A stretch of DNA of 64,000 bases, taken from Clostridiales bacterium (lineage in GTDB: Bacteria > Bacillota > Dethiobacteria > Dethiobacterales > Dethiobacteraceae). Within the stretch, counting starts at the first letter, position 1. Each line of letters begins with the position of its first letter. Made by a program: the position numbers and the translations under genes. The notes beneath the pieces are model-generated. The model saw only the letters and a program-made list of their open reading frames with translations. It searched no databases and was not told the DNA's origin. The stretch lies in NCBI GenBank assembly GCA_018335855.1, contig JAGXRM010000010.1, positions 161,778 through 225,777 of the forward strand, given 5' to 3'. This document shows, in pieces, positions 18,880-28,332 of this stretch.

Positions 18880-19229
18880 TCGGCCGAGGAGCCGCGCATC
18901 TTGCAGGAGCCGTGCAATATAGCGCCGTCGGCCACTTGTAAAGTTTGCACATTCACGTCGCCTTCCACAACACCGCTTGCCATAATTTCCAGACACCCTG
19001 CCGCTGTAATACCCCCAATTACCCGACCAGCCACCTGAATATTTTGTCCTTTAACTGATGCTTCGAGCACAGCGCTTTCTCCGATAAAGACATCACCTTC
19101 AATGTCAACATCTCCCTGCACCCTTCCGTCTATACGCACCGGACCGCAACCTTTCAATGTTCCGTCGATTACAGCATCTTTGCTTAAAATAGTCAGTATT
19201 TTTTCAGTCCCTTGCTTTTTAAAGCCCAA
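18876..19229 (-). CDS. Bactofilin-family polymer-forming protein
   Basis: A 117-residue protein with a beta-helical bactofilin (DUF583) core, seen as repeated short beta segments (DGTLKGCGPVRIDGRVQGDV, GDVFIGESAVLEASV, VEGDVNV). Bactofilins form cytoskeletal filaments that localise cell-wall enzymes. The start is TTG 19229, nine bases after a GGAGG site, inside the end of the M23 gene (11-base overlap). Pairing with an M23 peptidase is the classical bactofilin arrangement and suggests the peptidase is its client. Confidence 0.93.
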   Translation of the reverse strand: MGFKKQGTEKILTILSKDAVIDGTLKGCGPVRIDGRVQGDVDIEGDVFIGESAVLEASVKGQNIQVAGRVIGGITAAGCLEIMASGVVEGDVNVQTLQVADGAILHGSCKMRGSSAE

Positions 19230-20100
19230 ATCCAGGCACCTCCGACGTAAGTATAGTTAACGGATCAATTGTATTCCCGTTTATATGTATTTCAAAATGC
19301 AGATGGGGGCCGGTGGAGTAACCTGTACTGCCGACTTCTGCAATTAGCTGACCCTTTACCACCTTATCTCCAGGCTTTACCAAAAAGCGCTTTAGGTGAG
19401 CATAGTATGTCGTATATGTACCATGATTAATAACAACCAGATTACCCCATCCCGCACGATATCTGGCAGCTGAGACCGTACCATCTGCGGAAGCCCTGAC
19501 AGGAGATCCGTAGGGCGCGCCAATATCAATACCCTGATGAAAATTATAACGACGTGTCAGAGGAGCCCTGCGCATTCCATAAGGGGAAGTAATTCTTCCT
19601 TCAATAGGCCAGAAATCCGGCGTTACGGCCAACTCCTGCCGGTATGCAATTGCATCATCTTTTAACAGGGATAGCTCCTCTACCTTTTCCGGAATTCTTT
19701 CTTTTAAGTAGTCAATCGCTTCATCTGTAGTGCTACTGTCCCGAACACTGTTTCGACTGAAAAGTTCGGTTCGTTCAGACTGCAATTCACCGCCGTTGAC
19801 GATACCGCGAACTTCTCTGCCCAGACTTTCCAACTCCGCCATTTGCCAAACCATAGAATTGAGATCTGCTTCTAAAAGCCTGACTTCCTCTGCCACACGG
19901 GCGTTTTCCTCAAGCAAATGAGGTATGCGTGCCGCCTGACGTGCATACTGGTTATGGGAATAGCCCAGAGCTATTACACTAAAAACTGAGAAACAGGCAA
20001 TTATTCCGGAGATATAGACGGCTACACGGGAAAGCTTAAAGCTGGTTGGAGCCTTGCCTCCATCAGAAACAATCAGAACCGTAAAGAGCTTATTCCACAT
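19219..20100 (-). CDS. M23 peptidase partnered with bactofilin
   Basis: A 293-residue protein with an N-terminal membrane helix (about 25-47), a coiled-coil stretch (about 55-140) and a C-terminal M23/LytM domain. The zinc motifs HQGIDIG and HLHFEIH are intact. Expected to be a membrane-anchored peptidoglycan endopeptidase with its catalytic domain outside the cytoplasm. Start ATG 20100 has a GAGGAG site. Overlap with the bactofilin gene implies coupled expression. Confidence 0.95.
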   Translation of the reverse strand: MWNKLFTVLIVSDGGKAPTSFKLSRVAVYISGIIACFSVFSVIALGYSHNQYARQAARIPHLLEENARVAEEVRLLEADLNSMVWQMAELESLGREVRGIVNGGELQSERTELFSRNSVRDSSTTDEAIDYLKERIPEKVEELSLLKDDAIAYRQELAVTPDFWPIEGRITSPYGMRRAPLTRRYNFHQGIDIGAPYGSPVRASADGTVSAARYRAGWGNLVVINHGTYTTYYAHLKRFLVKPGDKVVKGQLIAEVGSTGYSTGPHLHFEIHINGNTIDPLTILTSEVPGFGL

Positions 20101-20115
20101 AACTACTCCTCAATA

Positions 20116-20595
20116 CTATTTTAGTTGCAGCAGTGAATCTGCCGCCCGCTGGATCGCTTCTCTTTCCTCAATACTTAACTGGTACTGGGACTGACCGTCC
20201 TTAACAGGCTTAGCATACGTGCGTGACTCTTCCCGACCATAAATACTACTGAGAACCAGCCCGTTTTTATGTGCATCTAAAAACGCTACCGAGAAACTAA
20301 GGTCGCTTCCCGTATCCTGAAATGCGTTAAAACGAACAACACCGATACCCCGGGTCGCTGTATTAAGAACGGCGGCTATTTCTTTTAGCCGCAAGCGGTT
20401 CTCAGCGACTTCCGCTTCCACACTATCCATATGAACGCATATTTCAGTTACCCGGTCTTCTAAGCTAGCGCCGTCCCTGCCACGCATAAAACCAAGATAG
20501 CGGGCAGAAAGAATATTTACTTTACGATATAAGAGCAAAAGCATGACAAATAAAATGATTATAACTACAAGCGCTGCATTTATGTATAAATCCAT
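20116..20595 (-). CDS. DUF4446 family membrane protein
   Basis: A 159-residue protein with one N-terminal membrane helix (about 7-25), a short coiled coil (about 45-75) and the DUF4446 signature: GIGVVRFNAFQDTGSDLSFS, then a VLSSIYGREESRTYAKPV segment. The family is widespread in Clostridia near parB or M23/bactofilin genes; function unknown. It ends 15 bases before the M23 gene start and probably belongs to the same operon. Confidence 0.9.
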   Translation of the reverse strand: MDLYINAALVVIIILFVMLLLLYRKVNILSARYLGFMRGRDGASLEDRVTEICVHMDSVEAEVAENRLRLKEIAAVLNTATRGIGVVRFNAFQDTGSDLSFSVAFLDAHKNGLVLSSIYGREESRTYAKPVKDGQSQYQLSIEEREAIQRAADSLLQLK

Positions 20596-20681
20596 ACCAA
20601 CCCCCCAAACTCTTGTCTATAATTTCGACATCAACAGGCAAAATCCTCCTGCCCTGCCAACAATACATGTTTATCCTATTT

Positions 20682-21383
20682 CTATAAGGCGAAAATAGTT
20701 AGCCAAACAAAAGCAACAGCAAAAGCAGGGAGAAAGTTCGCCACTTTGATTTCCTTTAATTCCAGCAAATTGAGACCAATCGCAAAAATAAGCACGCCTC
20801 CGACGGCGGAAAGCTCTGTAATCACTGCTGTGCCGAGAAAAGGCCGGAGGGAGCCGGCCGCCAAAGCGATTGCTCCCTGGTATAAAACGACAGGAACAGC
20901 GGAGAGACAAATCCCTATACCCATGGAGGCAGCAAACGCCACTGCCGTGATGCCGTCAAGGACAGATTTAGCATATAAAATCTGATGCTGTCCCAGCAGT
21001 CCGCTCTCCAGCGCACCAGTTACCGCCATAGCCCCAACTCCATAGAGCAATGTGGCAAAAACGAAAGCCCTGGCCAAGCCGGAACCGCTATGCGATGCCC
21101 GTTCCTCCAGCCAAACGCCCACACGGCGCAGCCAGGCATCGATTCCCACGGCTTCACCCAAAACACAACCAATAATTAAGCTGAAAATAACAATAATTAG
21201 CTGATTCGTTCGCAGTGCCATTTGCAAACCAATCAGAACGACAGTGAGGGCAATTCCCTGCATAGTAATAATCTTATACCGTTCGGGAATCCGGTTTCCC
21301 AACAGAACCCCGACCAAGCCACCGACAACAATTGCCAAACCGTTAACTGCAGTCCCTAATAGCGCATTCCAGACACTCATCAT
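20682..21383 (-). CDS. DUF554 family membrane protein (YdfK/YqgA-like)
   Basis: A 233-residue integral membrane protein with six or seven hydrophobic segments, glycine-rich first helix (GTAVNGLAIVVGGLVGVLLG) and conserved VLDGITAVAFAASMGIG. This is the DUF554 family, assumed transport-related but uncharacterised. It lies beside parS/parB and before the DUF4446 gene, a common order in Clostridia. Start ATG 21383; another ATG follows directly at 21380. Confidence 0.9.
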   Translation of the reverse strand: MMSVWNALLGTAVNGLAIVVGGLVGVLLGNRIPERYKIITMQGIALTVVLIGLQMALRTNQLIIVIFSLIIGCVLGEAVGIDAWLRRVGVWLEERASHSGSGLARAFVFATLLYGVGAMAVTGALESGLLGQHQILYAKSVLDGITAVAFAASMGIGICLSAVPVVLYQGAIALAAGSLRPFLGTAVITELSAVGGVLIFAIGLNLLELKEIKVANFLPAFAVAFVWLTIFAL

Positions 21384-21410
21384 TCACCGCTTCTCTCTGT
21401 ATAAAAATGA

Positions 21411-21426
21411 AGTTTCACGTGAAACA
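21411..21426. promoter_or_regulatory. parS site 1
   Basis: AGTTTCACGTGAAACA, a 15/16 match to the parS consensus TGTTTCACGTGAAACA, in the gap between parB and the DUF554 gene. ParB (Spo0J) loads on such sites and recruits SMC. Confidence 0.93.
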
Positions 21427-21434
21427 TCTCTAAA

Positions 21435-21450
21435 TGTTTCACGTGAAACA
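21435..21450. promoter_or_regulatory. parS site 2
   Basis: TGTTTCACGTGAAACA, a perfect 16-base match to the parS consensus, 24 bases from site 1 (start to start). Confidence 0.96.
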
Positions 21451-21490
21451 AAGAGCCAGATTTATATCCCGTTGTGAGCAATAATTAGTT

Positions 21491-22330
21491 TTACCCCTGA
21501 AAAAAAAGTTCGCAAATTCGATCCAGTTCATCCTGGTCGCTGAAGTGAACTTCCACCCGGCCACTGCCATTGTTTGCAAGACGGACATTCACAACGGTGC
21601 CGCAATGCTCACGGAGCCGGTCTTCCAAATCAGTAAGGTAAAAATCCTTAACAACGGTTTTACTGGTACTGCGTCGACGTTGTCCTTGCCCGGCCAGCCG
21701 CTCCGTTTCACGCACAGACAGCCCCAACTCCATCACCTTTTTAGAAGCCTCCGGTTGTTTTTCTAAGGGAAGGGCCAGAATCGCCCGGGCATGACCCTCG
21801 GACAGTCGGCCTGCTGACACCTCTTTACGCACTTCCGCATGCAGTGCAGTCAGCCTCAGAGTATTTGCCACAGCCGATCTGCTTTTTCCCACTCTTTCCG
21901 CCAGTTGTTCCTGAGTGTAGCCAAACTCATCCAACAGCCGCTGATATGCTTCCGCTTCTTCAAGGGGATTCAGGTCTTCGCGCTGCAAATTTTCAATTAG
22001 CGCGATTTCCATCATTTGCCGGTCAGAAAGAGGTTTAATTACAACAGGCACGCGGGGCAGCCCAGCCATTTTTGCCGCCCGCAGACGCCTTTCTCCGGCA
22101 ACCAGTTGGTATGACTCACCGGAAGGACGCACAATTAACGGCTGAAGCACACCGTGTTGCTCTATGGAACGTGCCAGCTCAGCCAGCTTGTCCTGGTCGA
22201 AGCTCTTCCGGGGTTGGTGCGGGTTCACACTGATTTCAGCTACCTCAACTTCAATGGCGTCAGATAAAGGCGCATCTTCTATTTCGGGGATTAAGGCCTG
22301 TAGCCCTTTACCCAGCCTATTCTTGTTCAT
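21491..22330 (-). CDS. parB: Chromosome partitioning protein ParB (Spo0J)
   Basis: A 279-residue CTP-dependent DNA clamp. The N-terminal CTP-binding domain has NPHQPRKSFD and GERRLRAAKMAGLP. Helix-turn-helix follows (QLAERVGKSRSAVANTLRL), then a C-terminal dimerisation domain. It acts at parS with ParA and loads SMC. It overlaps parA by 14 bases. Two parS sites lie 40-80 bases beyond its stop. In spore formers Spo0J also affects sporulation onset through Soj. Confidence 0.97.
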   Translation of the reverse strand: MNKNRLGKGLQALIPEIEDAPLSDAIEVEVAEISVNPHQPRKSFDQDKLAELARSIEQHGVLQPLIVRPSGESYQLVAGERRLRAAKMAGLPRVPVVIKPLSDRQMMEIALIENLQREDLNPLEEAEAYQRLLDEFGYTQEQLAERVGKSRSAVANTLRLTALHAEVRKEVSAGRLSEGHARAILALPLEKQPEASKKVMELGLSVRETERLAGQGQRRRSTSKTVVKDFYLTDLEDRLREHCGTVVNVRLANNGSGRVEVHFSDQDELDRICELFFQG

Positions 22331-23084
22331 TGGCGATCACTTCCTTTGCCAATAATTGATACATTTCCGCACCTTTGGACCGTTCATCGTAAGTAAGGAT
22401 CGATTGCCCGTGACTCGGCGCCTCACTTAACCGGACATTGCGGGGTATAACCGCTTTAAAAACACGACTGCCAAAAAACTTATGGACTTCATCTGCTACC
22501 TGTGACGCCAGATTTGTTCGGGCATCATACATCGTTAATAGCACACCCTCGTAACGCAGGGCGCTGTTTAAGTGTTTTTGCACCAACTTAACGGTGTTCG
22601 TCAACTGGCTTAAGCCTTCTAAGGCGTAATATTCGCACTGAATCGGTACAAGCACCGTGTCGGCAGCTGTCAGGGCGTTGATTGTCAGCAAGCCAAGGGA
22701 AGGAGGGCAATCAATAATTATGTAATCATAACGCTCGCGAATACCCTCGAGTACCCGGCGCAACCGTACTTCCCGGGACATAGTCGGAACCAGTTCAATT
22801 TCGGCACCCGCCAGTTGAATGGTGGCAGGGACGACATCAAGCCCGTCCAAAGAAGATTTCTGGATCACCTTTTCCAGCGGTATGTCATTAATCAGAACAT
22901 CATAGATGCAAGCCTGAATCCGACGCTTTTCTAAGCCTATTCCACTGGTGGCGTTCCCCTGGGGATCAATGTCCAATAATAGGACGGCCTTCCCCGCTGC
23001 CGCCAGGTATGCGCTTAAATTAACCGACGTAGTTGTTTTACCCACGCCGCCTTTCTGGTTAGCTATTGCTATCACGCGTTTCAT
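22317..23084 (-). CDS. parA: Chromosome partitioning ATPase ParA (Soj)
   Basis: A 255-residue ParA/MinD-family ATPase. The deviant Walker A KGGVGKTT at about 11-18 includes the signature lysine, and Walker B IIIDCPPSLG is at about 116-125. It binds DNA non-specifically in its ATP form and is stimulated by ParB. In Bacillus, Soj also regulates DnaA, relevant for a gene so close to oriC. Start ATG 23084 has a GAGGTG site. Confidence 0.97.
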   Translation of the reverse strand: MKRVIAIANQKGGVGKTTTSVNLSAYLAAAGKAVLLLDIDPQGNATSGIGLEKRRIQACIYDVLINDIPLEKVIQKSSLDGLDVVPATIQLAGAEIELVPTMSREVRLRRVLEGIRERYDYIIIDCPPSLGLLTINALTAADTVLVPIQCEYYALEGLSQLTNTVKLVQKHLNSALRYEGVLLTMYDARTNLASQVADEVHKFFGSRVFKAVIPRNVRLSEAPSHGQSILTYDERSKGAEMYQLLAKEVIANEQE

Positions 23085-23231
23085 ATCGACACCTCACTTC
23101 TCCGCTGTACAATATATTCGCGCCGCACCTGCCGTCTCCTGCCAGAAGACACTGTTTGGCGACAAATTACCGCTTGAAAATCTACGAACAGTCAGATTCA
23201 TTGAGAAGTGTGTCGTATAAGCCTGGTGTCA

Positions 23232-24119
23232 TTACCTGGGAAATACCCGTCCACCCTCTGCTATAGCCTGTTTGTTACCCACTTTTTCTCTTTTTTTAGG
23301 AAGACGAATCGTAATTTCCAGAAAGTCTCCATGGTCCTTTTCTGTCATTTTTGGTCCTAATCCACCTGTTTCCAGGATGGAAACCGCCTGACGGATGGTG
23401 TTAAGGAATATCCGGATATCTCTGATGATTACTTTCTTCCGTTCTTTAACTACTGTTTCTGCCTGGTTGTTGATAATTTCATCTACCCGCTTTTCCGTTT
23501 GCTTTACCGTATAGCCCAGGTTGAAAATTTCGTTGACAACTTTCATCTGTATCTCTTCATCCGGCAGCCTGAGAAGTGCTCTGGCATGTCGTTCTGTTAG
23601 ATCCTGGGACAGAAGAAGCTCTTTAACACGGGATGGCAGCTTAAGCAATCTTAATTTATTGGCGATAGTAGGCTGAGACTTGCCTAATCTTTGCGCCAAA
23701 ACTTCCTGTGTTAAGCCGAATTCTTCCAGCAGCCTGCCATAGCCTTCCGCTTCTTCAATAAAGTTCAGGTCTTCCCGCTGCAGGTTTTCAATTAATGCGA
23801 TGGTAGCCATAGCACTGTCGGAAATGGTCCTGATCACAGCATTTATATGAGTCCACCCCAAAGATTTACAAGCCATAAGACGGCGTTCGCCTGCAATGAG
23901 TTGAAATACATCTTCCTTTTCTTTTCTGACCAGAATCGGCTGCAGGAGGCCATATGTACGTATTGACTGAGCAAGTTCATCTATTTTCCCGGCATCAAAG
24001 GTCTTGCGGGGCTGAAAGGGGTTAGGTCGAATATTCTCAACAGGAACGACTTGTGTTTCACCCTGGTCAATCTCAGCTTCATCAATGTTTATAAGCTTCT
24101 TCCATGCCTCATTCATCAT
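23232..24119 (-). CDS. noc: Nucleoid occlusion protein Noc
   Basis: A 295-residue ParB paralog. It has the N-terminal domain with NPFQPRKTFD and GERRLMACKSLGW, and a helix-turn-helix (LAQRLGKSQPTIANKLRLLKLP). The N-terminus before the ParB domain (NEAWKKLI) looks like the amphipathic membrane-targeting helix of Noc. Noc binds NBS palindromes and blocks septum formation over the nucleoid. Its position between rsmG and parA is diagnostic. A consensus NBS lies at 17201-17222. Confidence 0.93.
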   Translation of the reverse strand: MMNEAWKKLINIDEAEIDQGETQVVPVENIRPNPFQPRKTFDAGKIDELAQSIRTYGLLQPILVRKEKEDVFQLIAGERRLMACKSLGWTHINAVIRTISDSAMATIALIENLQREDLNFIEEAEGYGRLLEEFGLTQEVLAQRLGKSQPTIANKLRLLKLPSRVKELLLSQDLTERHARALLRLPDEEIQMKVVNEIFNLGYTVKQTEKRVDEIINNQAETVVKERKKVIIRDIRIFLNTIRQAVSILETGGLGPKMTEKDHGDFLEITIRLPKKREKVGNKQAIAEGGRVFPR

Positions 24120-24233
24120 TTTTCCTCCAATCTAATCATCGTTACATTAGTTATCTTTCGACATTTCAAAGGAATATCCTGCCAATTATTTTGTTACTAT
24201 TTGCCTGAAATTAAGAAGTTTCCAATGGTTAGG

Positions 24234-24289
24234 CAAAAAAAAAGACGCCCCTCGAAGAGTTCCCCTGTTAAAGGGGTCTCTTTTCGGGG
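24234..24289 (-). terminator. Terminator overlapping the 3' end of rsmG
   Basis: Long stem between 24248 and 24289 (CCCC/GGGG ends, GAAGAG/CTCTTTTC and CCCCT/AGGGG inner pairs) followed on the minus strand by about ten T residues (24234-24243). It ends the mnmE-mnmG-rsmG transcript and lies partly inside the rsmG coding sequence. Confidence 0.88.
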
Positions 24290-24975
24290 GTACCTGCTTT
24301 ACGCGGGTAGCGTGCCGGGGTAACGTCTTCTTTGCGGAAGAACAGTAATGATCGGGTTCCCATATTGTCGGGGAGAGTGTAGCTCTTGGTCGTTTCTAAG
24401 CGGCTGTTCAGTTCTTGTAAGGCCTGGGCTGAATCTTTGACTTCCTGTCCGGCTTCAGGTCCCTTATAGGAGATAAACATGCCCTCCGGTGCAACAAAGG
24501 GAAGGCACAGTTCCAGGAGAACCGGTAAGCGGGCCACAGCCCGTGACACGACCAATCTGTACTTATCACGGTGATTCGGCAAGCGGGCTATGTCTTCGGC
24601 ACGGCCGTGAATCGCAGTGAGCTCTGTCAGGCCCAACGCTGCCCCGCTTCCATTGAGAAAATCAACTCTTTTTTTTGAGGAATCTAGCATGACCACGGGA
24701 ATTTCCGGCCGGGCAATGTTTAAAGGGATGCCGGGAAATCCGGCACCGCTTCCCACGTCCAGAATTGGTCCGGGTGGGTCAGGGTACCAGGCCAGGAGTT
24801 GGAGAGAATCAAAGAAATGCTTGATTAAAGCTTCCTCAGGGTCAGTAATTCTTGTCAGATTACATTTTTCATTTCCCTCTAACAAGAGCTGATAGTATTG
24901 GGCAAACAGTGCAGGAGCCTCGGGTGGTAACTGGATGTTCTGCTCAGTGCACAGTGTTGTGAGTCGATTCCACAT
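24268..24975 (-). CDS. rsmG: 16S rRNA (guanine527-N7)-methyltransferase RsmG
   Basis: A 235-residue SAM-dependent methyltransferase (GidB). The start is ATG 24975 with a GGAGGGG site; the frame extends further upstream inside mnmG but without support. SAM-binding motif [17 protein letters not shown] is at about 65-81 and the [15 protein letters not shown] motif is present. It modifies G527 of 16S rRNA; loss gives low-level streptomycin resistance in other bacteria. It overlaps mnmG by 32 bases. Confidence 0.96.
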   Translation of the reverse strand: MWNRLTTLCTEQNIQLPPEAPALFAQYYQLLLEGNEKCNLTRITDPEEALIKHFFDSLQLLAWYPDPPGPILDVGSGAGFPGIPLNIARPEIPVVMLDSSKKRVDFLNGSGAALGLTELTAIHGRAEDIARLPNHRDKYRLVVSRAVARLPVLLELCLPFVAPEGMFISYKGPEAGQEVKDSAQALQELNSRLETTKSYTLPDNMGTRSLLFFRKEDVTPARYPRKAGTPEKRPL

Positions 24976-26860
24976 GGCGCGTCCCCTCCTTGCGCCGCTG
25001 TTGCTCCAGGTGAACCAGCAAGACAGAAATATCCGCCGGAGAAACTCCTGAGATACGACTGGCCTGACCAATGGAACGAGGTTTTATTTTTGCCAGTTTC
25101 TCCGCCGCTTCTCTGGAGATTCCTTCCATTTTACAGTACGGCATATCTTCAGGCAGCGCTTTATTTTCCATTTTCTTAAATTTTTCAACCTGCTGCATTT
25201 GTTTTTCAATATAGCCCTGGTATTTTATCTGCGTCTCTACCTGTGCAGCCACATCTGGCTCCTGTGAGACAGTTTCCTGTAAAAGCATGAGAATATCATC
25301 GTAAGAAAGCTCCGGCCGCTTTAATAGCTGGGCAGCGCTGACGTGACCGCCCAACGGACTGCTCCCTTTACCTTCCAGATATTCGTTAACGTCCTCGGTG
25401 GAGGGGATGGTCCGTTCTTGCATCCGCCCGATTTCATTGTCCACAGACGCAGATTTTTGGGTAAACACGTGGTAACGTTCGGGTGATATCAGGCCGATTT
25501 TATAGCCAAGCGGTGTAAGGCGGGCATCTGCGTTATCCTGACGCAGCAGCAGCCTGTATTCCGCCCGGGATGTCATCATTCTGTATGGCTCAAGGGTGCC
25601 TTTTGTCACCAGATCGTCAATGAGTACCCCGATGTACGCCGTGGATCGGTCTATGATTATGGGGTCAATTCCATTTATGTAATGCGCCGCGTTTATTCCG
25701 GCCACAATTCCCTGAGCGGCGGCTTCTTCGTACCCGGAAGAACCGTTTATTTGCCCGGCACTAAATAAACCTGCCACCGTTTTCGTTTCCAGTGTCAGTT
25801 TTAGTTGTGTAGGATCTAGGCAGTCATACTCAATTGCGTACCCAGCCCGCATAAGTTTCACGTTTTCCAGGCCAGGTATTGTTCGTAGCATGGCAATCTG
25901 TACATCCTCCGGCAAGCTCGTGGACATTCCCTGAACATAATATTCGGCTGTATCGCGTCCTTCAGGTTCCAAAAATACCTGGTGTGACGGTCGTTCGCTG
26001 AAGCGTACCACTTTATCCTCGATAGACGGGCAATAACGGGGCCCCACACCCTTAATGTCTCCGGAATATAATGGAGACCTATGAAGATTGTCTTGTATTA
26101 CCTGGTGAGTCTTTTCAGTGGTATGCGTTAACCAGCAGGGCACTTGTTCCCCGGAAGCGGGAGTTCCCATAAAAGAAAACGTCAGCGGCTTATCATCTCC
26201 GGGTTGAATCAGCATTTTATCAAAGTTAATGGACTCTTTATGCACCCGGGGAGGGGTACCGGTCTTAAAGCGGCTGAGCCGCAACCCCAACTTAGCCATG
26301 CTTCCTGATAGTTTTCCGCTGGTTAGCTGACCGTTGGGCCCGCCTTTGTAATTAAGGCTGCCGATGATAATCCTGCCGCGCAGATATGTGCCGGTGGTAA
26401 GAACGACTGCATCGGCCTCAAAAAGCGCTCCTGTGTGGGTAACGACCCCTCTGATGCGGCCCCCCTTAACATAAAACCTGTCTACAAAAGCCTGCTGCAG
26501 ATGAATGTTTGCTGTCGTTTCCAAAATGTTGCGCATTTGACGCTGGTAATGCCATTTATCCGCCTGGGCCCGTAAAGCATGGACGGCAGGCCCTTTCCCG
26601 GTGTTAAGAAGACGAATCTGAATTCTGGTTATATCGATGGTCGCGCCCATCTGTCCGCCCAATGCATCCACTTCACGGACGAGATGCCCTTTGGCCGGCC
26701 CGCCGATGGCAGGGTTACAGGGCATCAGTGCCACGGCATCTAAGTTTATAGTAATCACCAGGGTACGGCATCCAAGCCTGGCCGCTGCCAGCGCAGCTTC
26801 GCAGCCCGCGTGCCCTGCACCAATGACAATCACATCATATTTTCCGCCCGGATAAGTCAT
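24944..26860 (-). CDS. mnmG: tRNA uridine-5-carboxymethylaminomethyl modification enzyme MnmG
   Basis: An FAD protein of about 638 residues (GidA). FAD-binding motif [14 protein letters not shown] is at the N-terminus, with the family motifs [32 protein letters not shown] and the C-terminal helical domain that contacts MnmE. It acts with MnmE on U34 of certain tRNAs. ATG 26860 matches the usual N-terminus ([14 protein letters not shown]); an ATG at 26884, directly after mnmE, is the alternative. Confidence 0.97.
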   Translation of the reverse strand: MTYPGGKYDVIVIGAGHAGCEAALAAARLGCRTLVITINLDAVALMPCNPAIGGPAKGHLVREVDALGGQMGATIDITRIQIRLLNTGKGPAVHALRAQADKWHYQRQMRNILETTANIHLQQAFVDRFYVKGGRIRGVVTHTGALFEADAVVLTTGTYLRGRIIIGSLNYKGGPNGQLTSGKLSGSMAKLGLRLSRFKTGTPPRVHKESINFDKMLIQPGDDKPLTFSFMGTPASGEQVPCWLTHTTEKTHQVIQDNLHRSPLYSGDIKGVGPRYCPSIEDKVVRFSERPSHQVFLEPEGRDTAEYYVQGMSTSLPEDVQIAMLRTIPGLENVKLMRAGYAIEYDCLDPTQLKLTLETKTVAGLFSAGQINGSSGYEEAAAQGIVAGINAAHYINGIDPIIIDRSTAYIGVLIDDLVTKGTLEPYRMMTSRAEYRLLLRQDNADARLTPLGYKIGLISPERYHVFTQKSASVDNEIGRMQERTIPSTEDVNEYLEGKGSSPLGGHVSAAQLLKRPELSYDDILMLLQETVSQEPDVAAQVETQIKYQGYIEKQMQQVEKFKKMENKALPEDMPYCKMEGISREAAEKLAKIKPRSIGQASRISGVSPADISVLLVHLEQQRRKEGTRHVESTHNTVH

Positions 26861-26884
26861 GATTTTACTCACTCCACCATTCAA

Positions 26885-28270
26885 TTATTTCCCGATACAA
26901 AAAGCACGGAATATTTCTTCCGCCAGGTCTTCGCGGACTGCTTCCCCTGTAATTTCACCTAATGCTTCCATGGCAGTATGTAAATCGATGGCCAACAAAT
27001 CTATGGCAAATCTGTCTTCCAGGGCACGCAGCATTTCCTGTAATGATTGCTGCGCCCGTCGGAGTGCATCTTTATGCCGGGTAGATGTAACCATGGTATG
27101 CTCAGGAGCAGTTGCTTCGCCGCGAAAAACAATATCCATTATGGTTTGCTCCAATGCTGCCAGGCCTCTTTCGAACAGTAGCGACATGGGAACGACAGAC
27201 CGGGGAGAGACATTTTCAATAACACTGTGCAGTGCTTGTTCGGTATCTTGCAGCAGATCTGTTTTATTTGCAACAACTATGCATGGCCTGTCCCCGGCCG
27301 CAGCTAAAATTTCCCTGTCTTCAGATGAAACCGGGAGGGAGGCATCCATGACAAAGAGAACTAAATCCGCCTTTTCCAAGGCTTCCCGGGAACGGGCAAC
27401 TCCGATCCGTTCCACCTGATCGACGGTTTCCCGGATACCGGCGGTATCGATAATCGTTAAGGCAACACCGCCCAGGTTTATGCTCTCTTCCAATACATCC
27501 CGGGTCGTCCCGGGAATTGCGGTGACAATGGCTCTCTGTTCATGCAATAACGCATTTAACAGTGAACTTTTACCCACATTAGGACGCCCGACAATCGCCG
27601 TTCGTATTCCCTCACGGAGGATGCGGCCACGATCAGCCGTTTCCAGCAGAGTAGCAATCCCCGACAACGCCGGTTCAACACCGTGTACAATTTGGCCCCT
27701 GGCCAGTTCTTCCACATCCTGATGCTCCGGATAATCTATGGACGCTTCCATATGTGCCAGTATTTTCAATAATGTCTGCCGTATTTCTCTGACGGCACCG
27801 GAGAGCCGACCCCGCAGTTGAGACATCCCCAACACCATTGCTGTTTCTGTTTTTGCCCGGATAATCTGGATAACCGCTTCAGCCTGAGCTAAATCAATTC
27901 TTCCGTTAAGAAAAGCCCGCTGTGTAAATTCCCCGGGCTCAGCCATCCGGGCGCCTGCGGCCAAAACAAGGCCCAGTGTTTTACTAACCGGCAGAGCTCC
28001 ACCATGGCAGTTAATTTCGACTACATCTTCCCTGGTATATGTATATGGGGCACGCATAAAAGCGATAAGTGCCTCATCTATGATCCGGCCGTCTTCCGGA
28101 TCTTTAACATACCCGTAATAGAGGCGGTGGCTTTGTGGTTTTTTGACACTATTATGAAAACAAAAAACAGCCGACCCAATGTTTATTGCATTAGGTCCGC
28201 TCATCCTTACTATTCCAATACCGCCTTCTCCGGGAGGAGTAGAAATAGCGGCAATCGTGTCATCTAGCAT
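26885..28270 (-). CDS. mnmE: tRNA modification GTPase MnmE
   Basis: A 461-residue GTPase (TrmE). The N-terminal folate-binding domain is at about 1-118. The G domain shows GRPNVGKSSLLNALL, DTAGIRET and NKTD motifs, and the C-terminus ends with the essential CIGK. ATG 28270 is chosen because a GAGGTG site lies six bases upstream; a GTG at 28279 overlaps that site. It forms a complex with MnmG for xm5U34 modification. It follows jag, the standard order near oriC. Confidence 0.97.
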   Translation of the reverse strand: MLDDTIAAISTPPGEGGIGIVRMSGPNAINIGSAVFCFHNSVKKPQSHRLYYGYVKDPEDGRIIDEALIAFMRAPYTYTREDVVEINCHGGALPVSKTLGLVLAAGARMAEPGEFTQRAFLNGRIDLAQAEAVIQIIRAKTETAMVLGMSQLRGRLSGAVREIRQTLLKILAHMEASIDYPEHQDVEELARGQIVHGVEPALSGIATLLETADRGRILREGIRTAIVGRPNVGKSSLLNALLHEQRAIVTAIPGTTRDVLEESINLGGVALTIIDTAGIRETVDQVERIGVARSREALEKADLVLFVMDASLPVSSEDREILAAAGDRPCIVVANKTDLLQDTEQALHSVIENVSPRSVVPMSLLFERGLAALEQTIMDIVFRGEATAPEHTMVTSTRHKDALRRAQQSLQEMLRALEDRFAIDLLAIDLHTAMEALGEITGEAVREDLAEEIFRAFCIGK

Positions 28271-28284
28271 AATGTTCACCTCTT

Positions 28285-28316
28285 AAAAAAAACCGCCTGC
28301 CCTTTTGAGCCGCGGT
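28285..28316 (-). terminator. Hairpin with T-run between jag and mnmE
   Basis: ACCGC/GCGGT outer pairs (28312-28316/28292-28296), inner GCTC/GGGC, then seven or eight T on the minus strand. It probably ends or attenuates the rpmH-jag transcript before mnmE. Confidence 0.75.
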
Positions 28317-28332
28317 CTCATTTATCCCAACA

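Noticed and set aside
28277..28279. GTG start for mnmE
   Set aside because: It overlaps the ribosome-binding site of the ATG at 28270, which gives the usual N-terminus.
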